NCBI GenBank assembly: GCA_037903355.1
Contig: JBAJFE010000004.1
Span: 5,812,001 to 5,876,000, forward strand
Direction: 5' to 3'
Origin: Trichuris trichiura
Taxonomy: Eukaryota; Nematoda; Enoplea; Trichinellida; Trichuridae
Length of the DNA: 64,000 nt
Made by a program: the position numbers and the translations under genes. Numbering within the stretch: position 1 is the stretch's first letter; the number at the start of each line of letters is the position of its first letter. Under the pieces are notes generated by a model, which worked only from the letters and a program-made list of their open reading frames with translations, was not told where the DNA came from and did not search any database. Shown piece by piece: positions 20,721 to 33,000 of the stretch.

Positions 20721-22353
20721 TTTTCCAACTAGGGGTTAAAAATTTGCAGCCTAAAAGCGTTATGCTTGAAAGCAGTTTTGCTGCTTTTCTGCGGCTTGAT
20801 TAAACTTCATTTGACGTTGTCCACTATTGTAACTACATGTATTGAGCACCACATGAAAGGGCAGTACATTCGGCTTAGGTCTACAGCAAACGAGGGGTAT
20901 AGGACTTTAAAAACCGCACTTTTGCATCGTCTTCTGCAGGTATCTTCAGTGTTACAGCACGTAGACTGTTTCTTCGGTTAACCAATGAGTTAATCTCGCT
21001 TTCATAACAACTGAGCCCATTTCTGGCGAAAAGATCGTCCCAGCTGCTGTGCTTCCCATGTAGTGGTGACTTGACATAGGACGATTTCGCTCAGTACGAA
21101 ATTTTCCTAGTCACCATTTTTCGTACAAAGCGAGACCAACCTGTACATTGGTGGAACAGGTTGAACTCTACTGGAAAAATTCAAGGATCATATCATAGGC
21201 ATCACAAGGTGCAAACGCGCAGCCGATCGCTTAAAAGCGATGAAAGGCAAACAAGAAGAACAAGGGAATAAGAACACAAGAATTAAAGGCCTGGGCGATT
21301 AGATATAAACTGAGTAGAGGCCTGGGTGGAGGCGCATGCGGAAGCATGACAAATGGGTATAATCGCAAAATGGTTATGCAAAGAAAGACAATTCATACTC
21401 CGTAGAATAAAGGAAGCCCTGTTCATACGAGACAAACTTTTTTTACACAGAGACAGTGCTGTCCAATTTGTGAGGTTTTGACAACCTCATTCAATAAAAC
21501 GGCTGTTGCGAAATCGGCAGGCCAGGATCAACTTCAACAAGCAGAAACCAGCTTCATGGACGTCGTTCTCCCTGTAAACGGCCAGACTATCCAGCCAATC
21601 CTTTACTTTCTTACGCTGAAGACGGAACTAGTTTATCCCAAAAGCTCCGCGTCACCTCTTCCCTTTTGTTGTGTTTGTTCAGTTGCTAAGCAAAGTTTCT
21701 TTTTGTCAAGCTTCTCTTGGGTCAAGAGAAAGAGAGGTTCAACAAGAGACGTAACCTGCCTGTCCCAGTCATGACTGTTTCGTGTTGCGAACCAACCTTC
21801 TGCATATATACCATCTTCTTATGCCAAGCGTTCGTCATGGCTGTCTTCGTATTATGCAGCCTGGTCTGTCTCACCAATGTAACTGGTAAAGATTTGCACA
21901 CTGATTTATTCATGCAGCCCCTGTCCATCTAATCCTTCATTTTTAGCTTGTCATTCCTGAATAATGAACTAATATTTGAATCTGACCTGAAACATAAAAA
22001 AAAGAAAAATGGGACAGATGCTGTGTGTACATGTTGTCATAAAAGCCCACTGCCTCTGTCATAGTTGTATCTATCTGCACGATAAAGGACTGACGACTCT
22101 CCTGAGGAGGAGACCGGGACAGTCAGCTGAGGTCGTTAAGCAAGAGTCAGTAGAACAAGCCACAGGGAGAGAACAACGAGACACTTCTTGTTCATCTGCG
22201 CCTAATTTAAGGTCGAACGAAGCCATAAATTCAATAGCCACAAACTCAAGCGTGCTAAGCTAAATTAACGTGTCATGCTGTCCAATTGACGTTTGCATAG
22301 GTAGGACCAATAAACGGCGACCTAATGCTTTAGCCAACTGGGAGCGGCGAAAA
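20721..22353. other. intergenic; contains a decayed hammerhead-like site
   Basis: Non-coding in appearance. At 21616-21650 there is CTGAAGACGGAA..ATCCCAAAAGCTC, a mutated version of the hammerhead-like motif (see findings). No gene recognised. Confidence 0.4.
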
Positions 22354-22361
22354 GGCCTAAG

Positions 22362-22576
22362 TCATAGTTTCTCATCCTGTTTTGCTGCAGGGCTCCCCTT
22401 GGCCTTGTCAGGGCCCACCAGGGCCCCCCTAATCCTTGTAAGGGCCCACCGTTTATTGGGACAATGTCCTGCCGCATTATCCTCCAGGGCTCCCTCCAGA
22501 ACCCCCTGGCTTCGAGGGCTCCCCTAAAATCTCCCAGGGCCCCCAGGGGGCCCCAGGGCCCACGTTGAGAAACACT
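22362..22576. mobile_element. GC-rich hAT MITE with 8 bp TSD
   Basis: Flanked by the direct repeat GGCCTAAG (22354-22361 and 22577-22584), 8 bp as expected for hAT insertions. The left end TCATAGTTTCTCA and the inverted right end AGTGTTTCTCAAC are imperfect terminal repeats. The body is rich in GGGCCC/CCAGGG repeats. The right end matches the one at 401-413. Too short to code for a transposase. Confidence 0.7.
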
Positions 22577-22584
22577 GGCCTAAG

Positions 22585-23744
22585 TGGTACTGGCGTGGGA
22601 AAGATTGAGAAACTACGAGCCGGCAGCTCGTTTATTCTGCTTTATAATAGTGCATGTTGAGCAACGACAGCTAAATCTTCTCTTGAATTAATAGCCTTCC
22701 TTCGCATAATCCGAAAGAACAATGCAAAATTTTCATTGGGGTCTCCGCCGGCCTTAATTCACTCTTTGTAACTATATTTTTAAAGTGAGGGAACACGCTC
22801 TACGTCAACGAACGGATGAGCAACTTGTTAGGGAGATTACAGTGAACAATGCAGGTGGCTTTCAGGACGCTATAGTACTGTTGTCAGCGTAACGTAGGGG
22901 TACACTCTCAGACAGCGCTCTTACACGAGGCCAGACACCCTCCTGTGGCATCTAATAATTCATTTAAAGTCACTTTATACCCAAAAATGTCCACATATGC
23001 TCAGTGGTGTAAACATTGCCGAGGGTGGTTTTAGTGCTTACACCCGTAATAAGAATAAAAAGCGTTAGAAACGTAATACTTTGTAACAGGTTAGAACATT
23101 CTCATGATGTGAACTTTTAATTACGGTTAAACCCGTTACGTGTATAAAACAGTAACGTCTGGAGCTCTCAGGTCTAAGCTCGACCAGTCATCAACGGAAA
23201 CGGGCAATTTTGAAAAATTGATTATGTGATTTAGCTTTTCTAATTTTGAAGCATATTTTGTGTAAGTTTCCATCAATGGTAAAAAATGGTTCTCCTTAAA
23301 ATTTATTTACTACGAGATGAAAAATTGAACGAGGTGAATGAAAAATGAAAAAAATGGATGAATTCGCCCGAGAATAATGCCAACATTTCAAGTTTCTATG
23401 GAAAAAATTTGAAATAGTCTAGTTTAGAATGTCTCAACGAGAAAAGAAAACGTTTAAGAGGTTCAATTGCATCGAAAATGTAACTCTTATTAAGGTGTGC
23501 ATAGAAATGCATGATGTGCTTAAGGATATTCGAATCATGAAATGTTTACTGTGCGAAGCTTTCAAAAAGTTTCTGTTCTCGTCTTCAGTGTAAGTCTCTT
23601 GTCCTGGAAACGAGAACAGAAAACACGTTAAATGTAAATATATACTCTTCAGTGTGGGTTCGTTTCAGTTTGTTGTATCTGTTTTACTGTGGCAATATTT
23701 CACTATTTGTGTTCATCTTTCCTGTGCTGAAATTAGTTCAATAC
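22585..23744. other. intergenic, nothing recognised
   Basis: AT-rich DNA with no supported coding or RNA gene. Confidence 0.45.
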
Positions 23745-24066
23745 CGCGTAGTTCACGTTCAAGTTAACCGTGAGCCTAAGCCAAAACGTATAACAATGAC
23801 AGCACTGAACCAATATGTGGCTAACGAGGTACAACAACGAAACTTCCACAAGAAAACGCCCCCACTGCCGTCCGGTTCAGCATTAAATGCATTGATTGCA
23901 CATACTGATTTATGATGTTCTAGGCTACGACAGCTTTCGGTGACAAAACACGTTAGAGGAAAACAATTACGAAAGCTTTGCAAAAGCTGATCGCTAGATT
24001 CAAGATGCCTTCGCTTGTTACAAAGAAATACGCAAAGGAATACAGAAGAGTATAAAAACAAAACTT
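23745..24066. repeat. Dispersed repeat, second copy of segments Y and X
   Basis: 23745-23935 resembles 6745-6910, and 23987-24066 resembles 6201-6280 (shared CGCTAGATTCAAGATGC and TATAAAAACAAAACTT blocks). Identity by eye is roughly 70-85 per cent. The encoded frames (ALNQYVANE..; SLVTKKYAKEY..) are broken and unidentified. Confidence 0.55.
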
Positions 24067-27000
24067 TATCCGTTCCTACGGGAGAATTAGGTGCCTGTAA
24101 TCATTCAGAACGGAGCATGGCAGGTTGCGAAAGCTTCGAGAACTTCACCTACGCGTAAGGATAAATAAATAGGGTCCCCTGTTTACATGTGTTCCAAAAT
24201 GAAATGTGATATGGTGGGATTAGAACTTAAGTGTAAAGGCGGAACTATTTAATTTTTCACATGCATCTTGTGCTGGTAGCATGGGGACAATTCTGTGCAG
24301 TGCTTTAACAGTTTAGTAATCTTCTGTGAGCTGGAGATGAGTTCAGTAGGAATTAAGGTGGATGCCCCTCAATATTTTTCTGCAAGAAATCATCTAGATT
24401 CCTTTGTTACATTAGCAAGGGTATTCCTTGTAGAAGTTTTACTTGTTCACACCAACTCCATGGTGAAATCAGCTTAAACCTTTTTTAAAAATTAAAACTA
24501 AGGCGGAGCTTCTGAGTTTCACCTGATTCTGCCGTCAACTTCCGTGGGTCTTACGCGGGTGTCCCGTTCAACAGCGTACGTGCCATTATCATTTACGTTA
24601 CCTTTCTGGCATTCGGTTATGTAGGGATAATTTCTGCCGTCATGTCGAGTTTCAAAACGTTCTGAATTTTTAAGCATTCTTCATAAAAAATTTTTTTCTG
24701 CACCCGCATGGTCATTAGCTTGATCTTCCTACGCAATGAAATGGCCAATTGTCCTAGATTTTAGGCGGAAGACTAAGCAGTGCATAATACTTGCGCTGTC
24801 CTTGCACTAACGGTTAAGATTCCACTCCCTAGTATTTTTTAAAAATTTGAGGTCAGTGACGTTAATTAACCATGAACATACCACAAACAACGACTAGGCT
24901 AGAAAGACGTACTGAGCACTGAATATAAAGTCCTTCAGTATTTTGACGAACCTGTAATCTCAGCCATCAGTTGCATTAATATAACTCATAAAGGAATCAG
25001 TGGCCCAATAACTGCCGCTGATAAATGTGAAAAGAAGAATACATCATAGGGGAAATATTAGTATTAATACTTACTTTATTGCTCAGCTAAGGTATACAGC
25101 CATGTAAGTGTCTTATTTTTCCTCTCTATTTGCATGTATGTTATTTTAACCCAAAATTTTTAGTTTCTAATTCATCCAGTGGCTCATATGAATATCACTA
25201 ATGTAGTGTAAATGGTAGCTTAATTCCTGTTGAACATGTTTTATTTAGTAATTCGATGACTTTTTTGATTTATAATTTGTCATGCTGACAAGGTACATAA
25301 AATGCCCATTTAGATCATTCAGCAGGACAGAAGAGTGTTATCAACTGCTAATTCACGTTATAGTTTTTCAATACTTAGTTTAAGGATTTAGGTTTGCATA
25401 ACAGTTTCAACCGGCCATCCTCGCGCTGTCATTTTGCAGCAGGATTTTTCTTCTTTTTACAATGAAAGGTTCTGTTACAAAAAGATATTATAACAAGCGG
25501 AGAATAGGAGTACGTGGAGCATGCGGCTACTGTAATAAAAGCTAGAAAAAAGGATTGTATGCGGACAATCAAACGTCCTACTTTCTTTCGTTATTTTCCT
25601 ATTCGCTCTTTTGTATCATTGTATCTTCGTATCCTATGACCCTGTTGAGCTAACCTGGTATCATCATTCCTCTCAGATGTGCCATATCTGACCAACCTGT
25701 AGTCTATCACTCCACTTATTTTGACTTCATCTCGTCAGAGTGTGTAAGGTCACCACTAAGGATGGCTCAAAAAAAGTTCCTCCAATGCTAAATCACGAAT
25801 GTATGGGTCAGCCTTGAGAATTTGAGTTTATAGGTACCGACTTCAGATGGCGAAGCGTGGGCACCCTCTCACGTAAGCCAGATTCAGTCCAGGATCAAGG
25901 CCAACAAAAACTGTTAGTGCTGATGACGGCCACGGGTTACCCTAAAAGCGTCACTCTTTTTAGACTTGTGATAATGATAAAGCTTTTGTTTTTCTACGTT
26001 GGCATGATATTTTCGAACGGGAAAACGTTCATACAAAACTTTTTTTCATACTCGAACGAGCCATTTCAGTTGAGTTCTGAGACTTCACGCAGCAGAATCT
26101 ATTTCAAATAATTAGAATATTTTTTGCAGCCAGTGGATGACTTGTAATGATCTTCGTAAATGTGTTTATTCTTTTTATGACTTTAGATTCTTCATGGCCT
26201 AAAGCCGCGAAAGGAATAAATTTTTTTGTAATTTTTATAGGGGCTGCTCATTAAGATTATGAATTTAAGAGAAACACAAATGTGACTGTTCTACTCTTAG
26301 CTCTGTTGGGGTTAGCAGATAGCTAAAAAGCGCTAATGAAACTGCATTAGTGTTCCATCAGGCTTTAAGTGATGATGTTATTTAATTAACCTACTCTGTT
26401 GTTTTTCCAGCAGTCATAGGCATACTGAAGCAGTACTGAAATCGCTAACATATGTTGCCAGTGCGTAGGTGGCTATAAACCCTGTATCTTCTAGTTCTTC
26501 TTTAATATGCTGCAACTTTATTTAGTAACTTTGGAGTTTCACAACAAGCATAGCTCACGAAGAAACTATGGAAACAGGAAAAACGTATACCAAAAGTTAT
26601 GCTATTTCGTATATAGAATAAATGCTACATATGAAAACTAGATGACTAGCATCAGCTGGCATTGAATCATTTGAAGCATGCGGCAGGTGGCGACCGTTTC
26701 GCAGAGAACCCCGTCTTCAACAAAAGTTCAGTGATAGGAAGCTCTAAAGATAGCTTGACTAATGCATGTTTTAAATATCTTCAAACTTCACCACGCATGA
26801 GATGATATAATTATAGATTTTATGCACTGGCTAAAAAATGTTGCCAATTTGTCGTTTCAAACTGTTTGCCAACCTGCTTATTCCTGTTGACTAAGTTTTC
26901 TTATTCTTTTCATGTACTATGATTCTGAAAATAATTTTTTAAATGAATACCAATACAAATAAAACTATAGTGCCACACTATCGGATCATCAGTCAGGAGG

Positions 27001-30000
27001 AGAAACAAGTGCTTTGCGTATGATGCTAACTGATGCAGACTACCCTGTTCTGTCATGAGAGTATAATTGATGGTATTGGACAATTAAAAATACGTATAAT
27101 TTCATTTTTAAATTCAATTTCATAATGTATTATCGTTTGTGCCTCACAAAGCGTAAGGGTGCACAATCTGCTGTTGCAAATTGTTCAGCGTCATTTTATC
27201 AATTTTGTTTTTTAGAAATGACTGACAGCTGGTTTCAAGAATAAACTTATCAGCAAATCTGCGTTAACTAGGAGCAACAGCGTCAAGGGACTTGCAAACC
27301 TAATACATATTTGCAAAACTCAACTAGTTAATATGACGGTTCAGCCTTATGAGTAGGAAGAATGGGCTATACACTATTTTACAAGTTCAGGCAACACTTC
27401 TCCGTTCTAATGCTGCAACGAACCAGAAGCGAAGCTAATCACTCCGTTGTGTAGCGAAGGGGGAGACCATGTCTACTTGATTTAGCAGCCGTCATGGGGC
27501 AAGTGAATAAGCCCGCTGCAGTTGTAGAACACCCTTTACAGTGTTCACAGAACTTGCTAGCTATGATATTTTGCCAAGAGTGCTATATTCCTATGAGAAA
27601 AATTAAAATATGCCTATGTCAAAATGCATCGATTAATTGTGAACGTTTGCCAAAGTTTTTTAAAACAAAGACAAGTTTATCTTGGAATGCAAAACGTTAT
27701 CTGTGGAGCAACAAAATCGTGAATGCAAAAATGGGCCTGGTTCTACAACTAGTCCAGAGAAGAGTAAGACCAAAAGCCAGTCAATAACTGCAAATTAAAA
27801 TTTAAAATTGCCAACGCCACATACTTTCTTTATCAGCAGCCGTTGTTTCATACACTTGACTTGTCTCAGTTTATTTAAATCCATAGCTTTTGAGAAGTGA
27901 ACAGTCACAAAATGTATGGATTAAATAACCGTCTTGTGGACGATAGTCCATCATCAAAAAGTGCAAATGATTTTACTTAATTGAAAAATGGCTAGCTTAT
28001 TGACTCACCTGATGGTTTTGCGCTGAGAAAGTCTTAGAATAGACCTGTTCAAGTGAGATTCAGCTACCCGCGCAAATTTTAAAACGTAATGCTTTCAGTA
28101 ATTTATCAAGGGATGCAACCTCATTTCTTCCACTAGCATGTTCATAATAGGTTAGTCCTTTGATTGTTTTAAGTCACCTTTTTACCTTGATCTGTCTTGC
28201 GCTGACGATGTCAGTAATTGCTACGTGAATTGCTTTGCTCATGAATATTTTGCATTTCACATAACTAAACCAACTTGTAACTTCCTTGCTCAGTGTTTCG
28301 TTTCAAGACCGAATCAACGCTTTCATTGATATATCACTTCCCTGTGACGTTTCTAGTCCTCCTCTAGTTTCATTTTTAAGATAATTAAACAGCCAATATC
28401 TCAAATTCGTGGTCCAGAAGCCAGGGCAATGGTTTTACATTAAGACTATCATATCTTCGCATCAATCGCAAGAAATACGTCAATCAGGTCCAATGTTCTG
28501 ATTAATGCAGTGGAATGAAGATCTAAATGACAAGTGCTGACCTGCCTACTGTGTACCACAGCGCTGACGAAAATGGCTGACACGTTTCAGACCGGTTTAT
28601 GTTCTACGCACTAGTCTTCTTCATGTACTTCTCTTCTACTCAAACACCATCTTTCACCATTATCAATTGCTGCCGGTTTGTACTATCTGGAGTTTCATTC
28701 ATTGCAGCGCATAACCCACAATGTCATGAGCCTGTTACTTTATAATGGCACGCTCTATTCAGGGAAATTGCAAAGCACAATGATGACCGTCTGCCAGATT
28801 AGTTTTGCTCTTTGGTGGGAAGTTATTACAAACAAACGCCGTGCTCATCACAGATGGCTACACCTTCTTCACTCAGTTAATTATGCTGTTGCTTTTCAGC
28901 TCGATCAAGTTCCTCCGGCTCACTAATTCTATTTTCTGCTGCACGATTCAATTGCTATGCCACTGGGTCATAATTTCTCAAAGCAATGTGATAAACTACT
29001 GATACAACTGATGCTGGTAAAAGACACCCTCATGGAAACTCTTGGCCCGGCTCTCGACTGGGCCAAGATTACCCTCGAGATTGTTTGGTGATGAAATAGC
29101 TTGCAATTGTCAATGTACATTTTTGGCAAAGTTGCAGAATGTAACATGCGGTAAAAGAATGACATGAAAACACGTTCTGCTGCATTTTCCTAAGCAGGTA
29201 ACTAACATGATAAGGCATGCACATCAACTTGTTTAACACAAAATAACATAAGGTGACATTGCTGCATGGCAACATGAATCACATTCTTTTGAATGAGTTT
29301 TTCCACAGCACCACAGTCTAATTGCACACAGTGGTCCGACAAGAATTATAATCACTAATGCGCCCAGTTTTCAGCCGTTTGAACAAGTGTACAGTCTGCG
29401 GAGCTGGTTTCTACTCATCATTGATACATAACAAAGTTGCAGCAGTGAACTGGCCAAGCGAACAAAGCAATCATGTCATGATCTGGGTCCACTGGTTCCG
29501 TTCTGTTAGCAAAAAGTAGTTACGAAGCATGATCACTCTATGAATATCACCGCGATTGTTTTTTACATTCTTCTGATAAATGAATAGAGATCGTCAATCG
29601 AATGCGCAAATCTATGTCTATCAAAAATCAACGCCGCAACTGAATATGGTTGCCGTCTCTTGTCGGCTCATTACAAACGGAATCTACATTGCATCTGTTT
29701 ACACGTAACAGTTCCGGTCGCCCTGATATGACCATGGCGTCATGGGATTACGTGTGCTTAATGCCATCATCTAACTGTCTAAAGTTAAAAATAAACTTCA
29801 ACGTCACCGTTAGCGTTCTGATAAACTTGGTCAATATTAGTCTTGGACAACACAGTCTGCGAGAGCTAAAACTGTTTGACACGGAATGGGTGCTCTGTCA
29901 TGCTTCCTCTCAATGTTTTTTTCATTTCATCATCTGTTCTTCTGGTGACAGTTTCTCATGGAGCGACATAATGACGTAACGACAGATAGTTGCTCCACTG

Positions 30001-33000
30001 ATCGGTAATCCTTCCTATCATTCTTTTAATTGAACAAAACGTTCAGCTGTTGTGGGGCTACCGTTAAAATGTACTTGGCAATAGAAACAGTTGTCAAATC
30101 ACACTGACGACTAACTTTCTATTTCTTGTAAGCGCTTTTCGGTCAATCTTTACAGCTCCAAAATGCTCAACTTTTAAATAAGCATACGTTAAGCAGTTAA
30201 TTGCATTTGCTTTCGGATGCTGGGTACAATGCCTTGAAACAACTGTATTTGCACAATTTGCTTGAGTGCCAGAATTTCCGAATTTCGTTTACAAGCAATA
30301 CAATATAATTAAGTGAGCACGCCGGGATATAAACAGTGAAATCAAAAAGTTGGCCTAGTTCTCAGCGGCTTTGGGCATACGGCGCGTTCAGCCACTCGCA
30401 TGTGCAAATAAATGTAGTAAATTTCTCTGAGACAGCCAAGTTCATCTTTCAGCATGCACCAAAGAACAATACCAGTTGAGAAAAGAGCATAAGTAGTACG
30501 GAATTGCCCTGCTGACGAAGTATATTTACGAATCAAGCCGCTTGCTCTTATTCTTGCAGTAGTAGTAAAAATAGGTACACCGTTTTGTTTCAAAGGTCGT
30601 CATTCAGTCTGTTAGTCCCATACGACCAGTCAAACATTTTTATGCCATTTTTGGGTACAAAAAGTGACAAGATAGCGCTGAAGAGCGAATAGTAAATGCT
30701 CAGGTTCACTACACTAGTCAATCATTTGAAATGTTCAACTATCTCTAAGACAGTAATTATTGGGTACTATTTAAGTTGACTTTCACATAAACAAACGTAG
30801 TCTCGATGCAACAGCTACAACGGTTAGCAATCAATCTGATTTTCAAACAGTTTGATTCATGTTGTAGCAACTCCTTCCGCTACGTTTTATGGTGTGCATA
30901 CGGAAGTCACTTTCTGACTAAACGTTTACGCCGACAGGTATTTTACAGAAAGCTTATTTTCCATGGAAATGTAAAGCTTCATTTCCACTTTTGGTTATGC
31001 AAATTTTTTGAATAAATCCTCGAATATAATTGACTCAGTGCTAACTGAACGCTTGTTTCCCGTTGGTAGTTAATTCTCTGCCCTTTCAGAGACTTTGAAG
31101 ACCGTTCTAACGTTCATCACTAATGCGTTCATGGCACATCTATTATGAGCAAGAATGAAACAGTGCTTTTTTGGTTATCATACCGCTATCCGTTGTAGAG
31201 CTTTCAGATTGAAAAAGCGCTGGTAGTTTCCAGTCTCGCCAGTTCTGCGTCCAGCCACAAGTTCTGGTTTCAACTTTGCTCCTGAATCACGTACATCTTG
31301 TTGCTGAGCTCAGAGTTCTTGCTATGTGCTTTGAGCAAATGTCGCTCCATAGATAAGATAGCGTTTCTTGCCTAGAGTTGTTCAGTGGTATACTTACAAT
31401 GGTATGCTTTTTATGAATCATTACCTACGCTGCAAGTATCCAAGTTACTTGCCGCCAAAGCATGAAAAACAGGTAAATTTATTTTTACTTCAGCTTCCGT
31501 TAACCTTCTCATGCTTCCATGATTTCTCTTCACTATAAAGGCTGCTTACAGCAGAGGGAACAGTCGCACAGGTTTATTCTTGAGCAGGTCATCAGTATCG
31601 TTTTAACGTTGCAATTTTGCGGCTACATTTTTCTAATGGCTTGCAAAAACGTGAAGCTGACGCGACATCCGAACTTTAAAAATACTAGCTTTTCGGCAGT
31701 TTGACATAGACTGGTTTTAAATCGTAAGTTATACTTGGGCAAGATATGCCATGACTGAAATTGATTACGTCCTTCCTGACCGGACTAATCTGAGATTGTA
31801 CTCCATTAGTGCTTTTCAGTTTTGATGCTGCTTTTTCGAGCCTTTTGAGCCCTCACAAAGTTTCTTGATTATTTAGTGCAATTGTTTTCTTTAGCTACAG
31901 TTTCTTGATGTTAGGAAGTCATCAGCAACCTAACCAAAAAAGTAAATAAACGTTAAAAATATTAACAGGACTTTATTTAATATTAGCTAATTGGCTGAAT
32001 ATAAAGCTTTCACTGTTCGAGCGGTCTGTGTTGTACGATAGAATGTTTTAATGACAGCTCATTCTACTGCTATTATCAAGAAACAGTCGATCAAATGATA
32101 GAAGTAGACTTCATTGCTGCTCTGTCGCATTAAAACAGCATATGAGAAAAGAAAGTTCATACGACTTTTCTTGTGCATTATTCATTGCCGTAAAAGCCCG
32201 CAATATGCCTAATAGTTAAACGACTAATGTTGTTAGAACTTCTTTCAGTAGTTCACAAGAGTGAATAGCGAGTCAAACCAATTAGGCTCAGACACGCTTA
32301 GGCATTTTTGAGTTTGGTCATCATTGGTGACTGAAATAGACCTGCCAGAATGACAACCTATGATAGCAGTAAGAGACTGGTGGAAACCGGCAGACTTTGA
32401 TTAACAGCATAATCTGTTCTCCACCGGTTGATTCAGCGACAAGAAACGACCAGCGGCGGAATGAATTGCAATGCAAACATAATCATCAATATTGAAGTTG
32501 ACATCGCATGAGCAGGCGATGACCGTCGTCGGGTTTCCCTGTACCCCGTCGCTTTTGGCGATAGTCAACAGGAAAAGTTGTACATATCAATTTACTGACA
32601 GCAATTGATAGAATGACTTTAGTTCACGCATGACGCAGACGACTAAGCCATCAGTGTCACCAGTGTCTGCCTATCTGAGTCTCCGTTATCAACTCAAAGA
32701 AGTGTTGACTATGTGATTGACAAGCACAACAAATCAGTATGTATAGCACTTCCTGCGCTACAACGTTAAAAACCTAAAGTATACATCAGTATACCTAATC
32801 GGTTGAAAGTTGACAGATAAAAAACTGGTCAATTGTGTTTTTAATGAGTCAGAGAACAGACGCACCAGCGCCCTTCCTTATTCTATCGCAGCGCTTGAAA
32901 GGGGTGGGCCAATCCGGGTGCGCCGGGTGAATCTTGCTATCTTTAAGGTAACCCTGATCTTCTGATAAAATTCCAACCAACTTTTCTGAAACCAGCCTTG

